From Gordionus sp. m RMFG-2023 (lineage: Eukaryota > Nematomorpha > Gordioida > Chordodea > Parachordodidae), in the NCBI RefSeq assembly GCF_954871325.1, contig NC_088779.1:10046846-10110845 (forward strand): a stretch of 64,000 bases of DNA. The letters are read 5' to 3'. Position numbers and translations under genes: made by a program. The notes beneath the pieces are model-generated. The model saw only the letters and a list, made by a program, of their open reading frames with translations, did no database searches and was not told the DNA's origin. This document shows positions 62,101 through 64,000 of the stretch, piece after piece. Each line of letters starts with the position of its first letter. Position 1 is the stretch's first letter.

Positions 62101-63545
62101 TATATATTTGTCAGCAACGTTGAATATTTAAGAATGGAAACCGATCTCGAAAATAGATTTTTAACTGCCAAACGAATTCCCGGGACACAAAAATATCATG
62201 CATTTATTCCAATAGAAGGAAAAATTAAAGTCAAATTTTATTCTAATTCAATAGATTATTTAATGAATTATATTATTTGATTAAATGTTTATTATAATAT
62301 TAATTTTCCATTGACATTCATGTTATATTAATAAAATAAAATATATAAACTTTGTTTTGTTAAATGTGACGCAATGTATATTAGAGATCTGCATAGGGCC
62401 TAATTTATAAAAAAATATATCCGCCCCGATCCCAAACGATTTTTTTCCCTAAAAGCCAGTGTTTCCGGCCCATATTTTATATTATTTTTTTAACAGTTTT
62501 ACATTACACTAAACAAAATTAAATTTAATAAAAAAAATATTAGCTACTTATTGCAAAAATTTTAAAATATATTTATTTTATTTAAAATTCAAGCCTGATC
62601 CAGTCCAAACTTTATTTTAACATAGATCATCAATGTCCACCTACCTATTTCATTATTGTTTTAATTTTATTTTGAAAAAATTAACATATATTTTAATATA
62701 AATTATTTATAAACCATTTTAGCATACTACTTATATTTAAAGTGTAATAACTCTCCCAATACTCATCCCAGTCTAGGATTTTGTACAAATATTAGGAAGT
62801 ATAATGTCTATCTGTACAAAAAATTTGAAAGAAAAAAAAGAATAATTTTTCCGGTTTTTGGTAATAGATTTATTTTCATTAAATAAATTTAATATTATAT
62901 TAAAGTACTGTTTTAGATCTATTTAATTAATAAAGTTTAAATTATATTTTTTTGATAATTACTTTTTGAAATATTTAAAATTAAATATCATGTATTTTGA
63001 AATTTTCGCGTTTCCTAAAGATAGTCATATCTCACTATGAACTGAGTTGGAAATTAAAATTTTATATTTTTACTAGCTAGTTAGTATATATATTACCATC
63101 ATACAAATTTTAAAAAAAAATCGAAGAGGGTCTGGTTGAATCTTCAGTTGATTTGATATGGAAGACAATATAGTAAATAACAAAAATTTTTTGATATTGA
63201 CTTCTCAAAATATATGGTTAATTAACTTCCTTCCACCATTGATTACTAATTATACATCCAAAATGTGAATGATTTTTAATTCCCGTTTAATCTAAATTAA
63301 TTTAAAAAAACTTTTTCTATACATTTACCTTGTCATCTCTAAAATCGGAATCATCATTTTACCGATATTTACATTCAAAAAAAAATATTTGGTATATAAT
63401 ATACCCCCCCCCCCCCACACACACACTCTCTTCCCGCACAAAGTAATGGATATAGCTTGTGGCGAATACGGAGACGTGGTGCCCAAACTGATCGAAGCTA
63501 ATCACAACGCTCATGGCGATTTATTGTCCCGTTTCGAAAATATGG
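37932..63545 (+). CDS. ABCG1-like: ABCG1/ABCG4-type ABC half-transporter, 5' part, seven exons
   Basis: Coding parts are 37932-38142, 38187-38304, 38395-38584, 57543-57688, 58423-58546, 60392-60506 and 63444-63545; all junctions are GT-AG and keep frame. The spliced product in the window is about 336 residues. Visible in order: Walker A GPSGSGKT (93-100), Q-loop YIMQDD with Q139, signature LSGGQ (194-198), Walker B VMFFDE (214-219), D-loop SGLDS (222-226), H-loop TIHQPSA with H251, and [17 protein letters not shown] (about 294-312). These match ABCG1/ABCG4 nearly motif for motif; that clade is about 650-680 residues long. Family knowledge: half-transporters with the nucleotide-binding domain first, then six membrane helices, acting as dimers that move sterols or other lipids out of the cytosolic leaflet. 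The membrane half is not in the window, so the gene is cut by the right edge. Odd: DEATSGLDS replaces the usual DEPTSGLDS. Clade assignment is strong; orthology to ABCG1 rather than ABCG4 or insect relatives is open. Confidence 0.93.
38143..38186 (+). other. ABCG1-like: 44-bp intron 1 of ABCG1-like gene
   Basis: A GT-AG intron of only 44 bases (GTAATATATAATA...TTTTTAATAG), built almost entirely from TA-rich palindromic sequence. Reading through it hits a stop, while removing it gives [15 protein letters not shown], which fits the family. Confidence 0.85.
38187..38304 (+). CDS. ABCG1-like: ABCG1-like exon 2, Walker A
   Basis: Encodes residues 71-109 and part of K110. It carries [20 protein letters not shown] followed directly by the P-loop [16 protein letters not shown], which binds the ATP phosphates. 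The acceptor TTTAATAG|GT and donor TCAAA|GTAATA are both good, and frame is kept on each side. Confidence 0.92.
38395..38584 (+). CDS. ABCG1-like: ABCG1-like exon 3, Q-loop region
   Basis: Encodes the end of K110 to I173. [20 protein letters not shown] precedes the Q-loop [20 protein letters not shown], which couples the ATPase site to the membrane half and is almost identical in pattern to human ABCG1 ([20 protein letters not shown]). The donor ATA|GTAATA is in phase 0. The next intron is about 19 kb, against 44 and 90 bp for the two before it. Confidence 0.92.
38803..39078. mobile_element. AGATCTGCA-family element, copy 3, in intron 3
   Basis: Ends AGATCTGCAATAGGCC and AATGCTATTGCAGACCTAT. 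Flanks TATGCACA and AATGCACA differ in one of eight bases and may be the target duplication. Short and non-coding. Confidence 0.5.
39370..39620. repeat. GAACC-rich repeat pair, first member
   Basis: AAACCGGTTTGAAAATATTTATAAC..TTTCGCGTTTCGATTCAACACC resembles AAACCGGTTTTTAGATATTAG..CTTTCGTTTCGGTTCAACCC at 40,645-40,762. Both are in the same direction and in intron 3. Confidence 0.45.
40128..40360. mobile_element. TAGTGTTGTTAAA-family MITE, copy 6
   Basis: The left end TAGTGTTGTTAAATGACTCG is sharp and the interior is close to consensus (GCCTGAGATTTCGCTAATAGATGTCC...CATCTATGAGC). The right arm has diverged or been replaced after ATAAAATACTGGGTT. It lies within intron 3. Confidence 0.65.
41085..41390. 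repeat. SINE-like dispersed repeat, copy 2, in intron 3
   Basis: Partner of 5,195-5,490. TTAACGGTATCACGCTGTCC, ATCTAGTTAGCTTCAGAG, TTGGATTCGGACACACATC and ATAAGAATAAAATTATGACGC keep the same order and spacing. No target duplication or poly-A end recognised. Confidence 0.5.
41391..44160. other. intron 3 stretch without recognised elements
   Basis: Mostly A+T-rich. A G+C-richer patch near 42,755-42,830 (GCGTGCGGTACACGCGCC) and a K/N-rich open frame at 43,884-44,105 have no identifiable meaning. Confidence 0.5.
43421..43436. repeat. C11 tract
   Basis: C11, A, C4 in intron 3. Confidence 0.9.
44163..44275. repeat. AGATCTGCA-family element, copy 4, left part
   Basis: AGAGATCTGCAAAAGTACC, then AAGGCCCGGCCCG and GGTCCGGCCCGCG, match the left ends of the family. 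A right end was not found before the long-TIR element begins at 44,871. Confidence 0.4.
44871..45600 (+). repeat. left terminal inverted repeat of copy A
   Basis: Pairs with 46,560-47,269 on the other strand across blocks such as CGTTTAAAG..GCGG, ACCGGATGTGTAAAACCGGA and CCTAGACTGGGATGAACATG. The left arm alone carries a 26-bp tandem duplication (TCTCTAGATAGATATCACAC, about 45,255-45,308), so it arose after the arms were last identical. Confidence 0.85.
46560..47269 (-). repeat. right terminal inverted repeat of copy A
   Basis: Complement of the left arm, ending GGAATTCACC at 47,269. It begins just after the transposase remnant, so the gene fragment is flanked tightly by the arms. Confidence 0.85.
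47988..48171. mobile_element. TAGTGTTGTTAAA-family MITE, copy 7
   Basis: TAGGGTTGTTAAAAAGCCCG at the left and TTAGCAACAATTA at the right enclose the CCCGATTCGGGTCG subtype interior. It lies within intron 3. Confidence 0.65.
48328..48418. repeat. SINE-like dispersed repeat, 5' fragment
   Basis: ATAATGGACGCCGTTCGTAC..TTACTAAATAACAACCAAATTTTATTAA matches only the first part of the family. The rest is interrupted by the CAGGGTTT element. Confidence 0.4.
48419..48732. mobile_element. CAGGGTTT-ended palindromic MITE in intron 3
   Basis: Left CAGGGTTTTTCAAAAGGAAT, and the complement of CCCCTTTTGAGTGGCAAACCCT on the right. The inner arms GATTAAAAAAGGAAAAG and CTTTTTTGATTGTCATC also pair. No ORF. 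It begins exactly where the SINE-like fragment at 48,328 breaks off. Confidence 0.55.
49008..49078. other. short inverted repeat in intron 3
   Basis: GTCCTAGCT and AGCTAGGAC are separated by about 50 bases. Possibly a remnant of a small palindromic element; nothing further is visible. Confidence 0.35.
49927..50148. mobile_element. TAGTGTTGTTAAA-family MITE, copy 8, nearly complete
   Basis: Ends TAGTATTGTTAAACTGCTCG and CGAGTCGTTTAACCACACTA; the long arms TTTTGAGCCGATTTTTAAGAACGGCTAACTC and their complement are clear. Possible target duplication GTATCTAG (49,917-49,924) and GCATCTAG (50,149-50,156), seven of eight bases alike, with two extra bases at the left junction. This fits the hAT length. 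Confidence 0.72.
50386..50735. mobile_element. TTAGGGTCAATG-family MITE, second copy
   Basis: Aligns along most of its length with the element at 60,927: CGGCAATGTGT..CCAGCAATGTGTTATTTTTTCAAC at the left and GATGGAATACATTTCCGGTGAAATC..AAGTTGAAAAATAACACAT at the right. Ends and target duplication are less clear than in the nested copy. Confidence 0.7.
51010..51222. mobile_element. TAGTGTTGTTAAA-family MITE, copy 9
   Basis: TAGTGTTGTTAAATGGCTC to GAGCTGTTTAATAACATCA, with the full family centre (CCTCGAGATTTCGCTAATAGATGCCC). Both arms read through. No clear target duplication. Confidence 0.7.
51223..53907. other. intron 3 stretch without recognised elements
   Basis: A+T-rich. The 93-codon open frame at 51,953-52,234 is K/N-rich with no motif. 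GGACGCACGCGTCC near 52,391 is a small G+C palindrome. Confidence 0.5.
53908..54165. repeat. two-unit diverged tandem repeat, about 128 bp period
   Basis: CTAATTCGG.TTATTCTACACTACAGTCATATG, then TTTTTCACGCTTTC, TTTAGCTATTTTTAAAAACCTGAGGCTGAAGTG, corresponds to CTAATTCGGCTCAATCTACAGTCCCATG, TTTCGCATTCTCC, ACGCCATCTTTTTAATAAACTTGATTCGGAAGTG. It ends about 40 bp before the BED/hAT element. Confidence 0.55.
54208..54963 (-). mobile_element. hAT element reduced to BED finger plus C-terminal domain
   Basis: The ends TAGGGCTGTGCCGATCC and GGCACAGCCCTA are inverted repeats, extended by many CCGATAT/ATCGGAT units. The flanks are a perfect 8-bp duplication, CTTTTAAT (54,200-54,207 and 54,964-54,971). 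On the minus strand ATG 54,644 opens [20 protein letters not shown], a BED zinc-finger start (W..F, then C..C). Only a few codons later, in another frame, [16 protein letters not shown] and NLEALIFI (about 54,570-54,487) match the hAT C-terminal dimerisation domain (ERxFSxAGxxxxxxRxxLxPxxxExLxFL). The whole catalytic middle is gone. This is an internally deleted derivative inside intron 3. Confidence 0.82.
54972..57295. other. intron 3 stretch, mostly low complexity
   Basis: Repeated TATTGGTATTGAT-type units at 55,240-55,500, the G-tract cluster at 55,729-55,957, and a CTGGCCGGGCCGAA patch at 56,698 that resembles the AGATCTGCA family interior. No exon recognised. Confidence 0.45.
55729..55957. 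repeat. cluster of three G homopolymers
   Basis: G14 at 55,729-55,742, G14 at 55,900-55,913 and a run of about nine at 55,949 lie within 230 bp in A+T-rich DNA. The open frame across the first run (55,645-55,896) is probably chance. Confidence 0.85.
57296..57420. repeat. GGTTCGG-rich repeat just upstream of exon 4
   Basis: AGGTTCGGTTCAGGTTCGAA and CAGGTTCGGTTAACAG repeat in short order. Related GGTTC/GAACC-rich patches occur at 39,370-39,620, 40,640-40,800 and 56,890-56,980, so this is a dispersed low-complexity or element-end sequence. Confidence 0.5.
57543..57688 (+). CDS. ABCG1-like: ABCG1-like exon 4, ABC signature and Walker B
   Basis: Encodes residues 174-221 and part of S222. It carries [20 protein letters not shown] (signature motif) and [12 protein letters not shown] (Walker B with catalytic E219). 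The family has DEPTSGLDS here; this gene reads DEAT then SGLDS across the splice, so the proline is an alanine. The open frame running upstream from 57345 is intron read-through and includes GGTTCGG-rich repeat sequence. Confidence 0.93.
57974..58135. mobile_element. TAGTGTTGTTAAA-family MITE, copy 10, in intron 4
   Basis: Arms CATTCGAGCCCATTTTTAAAAACGGTTAACTC and TTAAATCGGCTCAAATTGAGTGATTTTGCATCACTA, with a shortened centre. It lies between ABCG1-like exons 4 and 5. Confidence 0.6.
58183..58324. repeat. TAGTGTTGTTAAA-family MITE, copy 11, worn
   Basis: TTGTTGTTGAACGGC at the left and GCCGTTTAACAA at the right around a reduced centre (CAAGCCGGAAATTGACGAAATTTCGAGACTTGC). It lies about 50 bp from copy 10, so two family members fill most of intron 4. 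Confidence 0.5.
58423..58546 (+). CDS. ABCG1-like: ABCG1-like exon 5, D-loop and H-loop
   Basis: Encodes the end of S222 to D263. SGLDS (D-loop) and [20 protein letters not shown], with the switch histidine H251, match ABCG1 [20 protein letters not shown]. The acceptor has a run of nine T before AG. The donor is GATGAT|GTATTT, so FDD joins [13 protein letters not shown]. Confidence 0.92.
58761..58787. repeat. C13 tract with C-rich tail, intron 5
   Basis: C13, AA, C6, A, C4. One of many G/C homopolymers in the window. Confidence 0.9.
60138..60300. repeat. TAGTGTTGTTAAA-family MITE, copy 12, in intron 5
   Basis: AATATCGACCCGAATAAGATTTAGACC on the left and AAAATCTTAATTGGGTCG on the right; centre CCTCAAGATTTGACAATTATATGTCCAAACC and CCATCTTATGAGCC. 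The TAGTGTTG ends are lost. It ends about 90 bp before exon 6. Confidence 0.6.
60392..60506 (+). CDS. ABCG1-like: ABCG1-like exon 6, end of nucleotide-binding domain
   Basis: Encodes residues 264-301 and the first base of I302. [20 protein letters not shown] corresponds to ABCG1 LYVLSQGQCVYRGK, and [11 protein letters not shown] to NCPTYHNPADF. The donor is TTCA|GTTTAA, which makes the next codon ATA (I) and gives PADFIMD, the usual family sequence. Confidence 0.9.
60927..61288. mobile_element. TTAGGGTCAATG-family MITE, 362 bp, nested in copy B
   Basis: The ends TTAGGGTCAATG and CATTGACGCTAA are inverted. Inverted homology continues inward (CCGGAAATACATT..ACATG against CATG.TGGAATACATTTCCGG), so the whole element is a long imperfect palindrome. 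The flanks TATATACG (60,919-60,926) and TATATACA (61,289-61,296) form an 8-bp duplication with one mismatch. It splits the left arm of long-TIR copy B at the site matching TAGTATATACTATAAC in copy A. Confidence 0.82.
62074..62280 (+). pseudogene. C-terminal fragment of long-TIR transposase, copy B
   Basis: The longest open piece of the transposase in either copy. [20 protein letters not shown] continues into [20 protein letters not shown], matching the equivalent [15 protein letters not shown] piece in copy A. It has no start of its own and no upstream catalytic part in frame. Dead as a gene, but useful for recognising other copies. Confidence 0.7.
62385..62635. repeat. AGATCTGCA-family element, copy 5, nested in long-TIR copy B
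   Basis: AGAGATCTGCATAGGGCC opens it, followed by CCGCCCCGATCCC and TTCCGGCCCATA. A possible right end is GCCTGATCCAGTCC...ATAGATCA near 62,585-62,631. It sits between the transposase fragment and the right arm of copy B, so it inserted after copy B. Confidence 0.45.
63404..63432. repeat. C13 plus CA/CT repeat before exon 7
   Basis: C13 followed by ACACACACACACTCTC, ending 12 bases before the exon 7 acceptor. It occupies the place of the polypyrimidine tract, so length change here could affect splicing. Confidence 0.85.
63444..63545 (+). CDS. ABCG1-like: ABCG1-like exon 7, linker to membrane domain
   Basis: Encodes the end of I302 to M335, with a G336 split. [20 protein letters not shown] matches ABCG1 MEVASGEYGDQNSRLVRAV. 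The acceptor AAAG|TAATGG follows C13, then CA and CT repeats rather than a T-rich tract. The donor is probably ATGG|GTTATT; this end is less certain than the others. No membrane helices are reached before the window ends. Confidence 0.82.
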
Positions 63546-64000
63546 GTTATTATTTTTATTATTCACATCCGCAATATCGATTTCACATATGTCAAATTGA
63601 AATATTTTCTGTTATTTTAAAAGGGGTTTGAGATTTTTATTTTATTTTTTATCATTTAAATATTATCGAACTACATTTTTTAAAACAGCTTTCAAATGTA
63701 AAAATTTGTTCTATTATGTCATGATATTAATTTAATATTGACGCGGAGTAAATTATTTGAACAATAGAAAGTAACAATATTAAAATCATAATTTAACTTA
63801 AAAATTAAAAGTGAAATAAATTAGAAATATGTCCTCAGGATAGATAATAAAAACTGAAACATAAAAAGTAGAAAACAGCACATTAATATTTTTGAAAGCA
63901 TTTTAGAATTTTATGATCAAGAAAAAATTCCCAATTGACTGAGGTGATTATTGTTTATGATAATTAAAACTATATATCTAACAAGTAGAAATATATGAAA

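Larger units (their letters stand above)
60836..63172 (+). mobile_element. long-TIR DNA transposon, copy B, with nested insertions
   Basis: Same family as the element at 44,871. The left end, ATTAAATCAACCAAAAAAAG, pairs with ...GTTGATTTGATATGG near 63,150. The central + strand remnants are [20 protein letters not shown] and [20 protein letters not shown] (61,955-62,075), then an open frame at 62,074-62,280 with [20 protein letters not shown] and [14 protein letters not shown], the C-terminal part of the transposase-like protein. Copy B keeps the HGK...GG block that copy A lost, in decayed form. Two smaller elements are inserted in it: a TTAGGGTCAATG element in the left arm (60,927-61,288) and an AGATCTGCA element after the gene remnant (62,385 on). 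It lies wholly inside intron 6 of the ABCG1-like gene. Confidence 0.78.

Overview
This window looks like a piece of a very A+T-rich animal genome. I judge it by eye at roughly three quarters or more A+T, with no count run. There are no operons or Shine-Dalgarno-type starts, real exons are split by GT-AG introns, and most of the DNA is decayed mobile elements. The only clear host gene encodes an animal-type ABCG half-transporter of the ABCG1/ABCG4 clade. Fast-evolving or early-branching invertebrates (for example cnidarians, including myxozoans) are compatible, but the sequence does not fix the taxon.

Layout. 1-37.9 kb holds no host gene that I can support. It contains three relics of one non-LTR retrotransposon family with a reverse transcriptase and a C-terminal zinc knuckle and nuclease-like domain (1.2-2.2 kb +, 13.1-13.7 kb +, 26.9-27.3 kb -). 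It also holds many hAT-type non-autonomous elements, one of them perfect at its ends (29,972-30,373, 8-bp target duplication GTTATGAT), an old duplicated block (14.65-18.4 kb against 20.06-22.56 kb), and small tandem repeats.

37.9-63.5 kb is the 5' part of the ABCG1-like gene on the + strand. Seven coding exons give about 336 residues: a variable N-terminus and the complete nucleotide-binding domain (Walker A, Q-loop, LSGGQ signature, Walker B, D-loop, H-loop) followed by the PADF..D.ACGEYGD linker. The membrane half must lie beyond the right edge. Introns run from 44 bp to about 19 kb. The 19-kb intron (38,585-57,542) and the last intron (60,507-63,443) are packed with elements, including two copies of a DNA transposon with terminal inverted repeats several hundred bp long (44,871-47,269 and about 60,836-63,172) and a hAT remnant that joins a BED finger directly to a hAT C-terminal domain (54,208-54,963).

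Dispersed families seen more than once: a palindromic TAGTGTTGTTAAA family (12 copies), an AGATCTGCA family (5), a TTAGGGTCAATG family (2 good, 2 weak), a SINE-like repeat (2 plus a fragment), and G/C homopolymer tracts of 9-14 bases scattered through otherwise A+T-rich DNA. The transporter probably exports lipid or another hydrophobic substrate as a dimer. Nothing else in the window has a host function that I can name.
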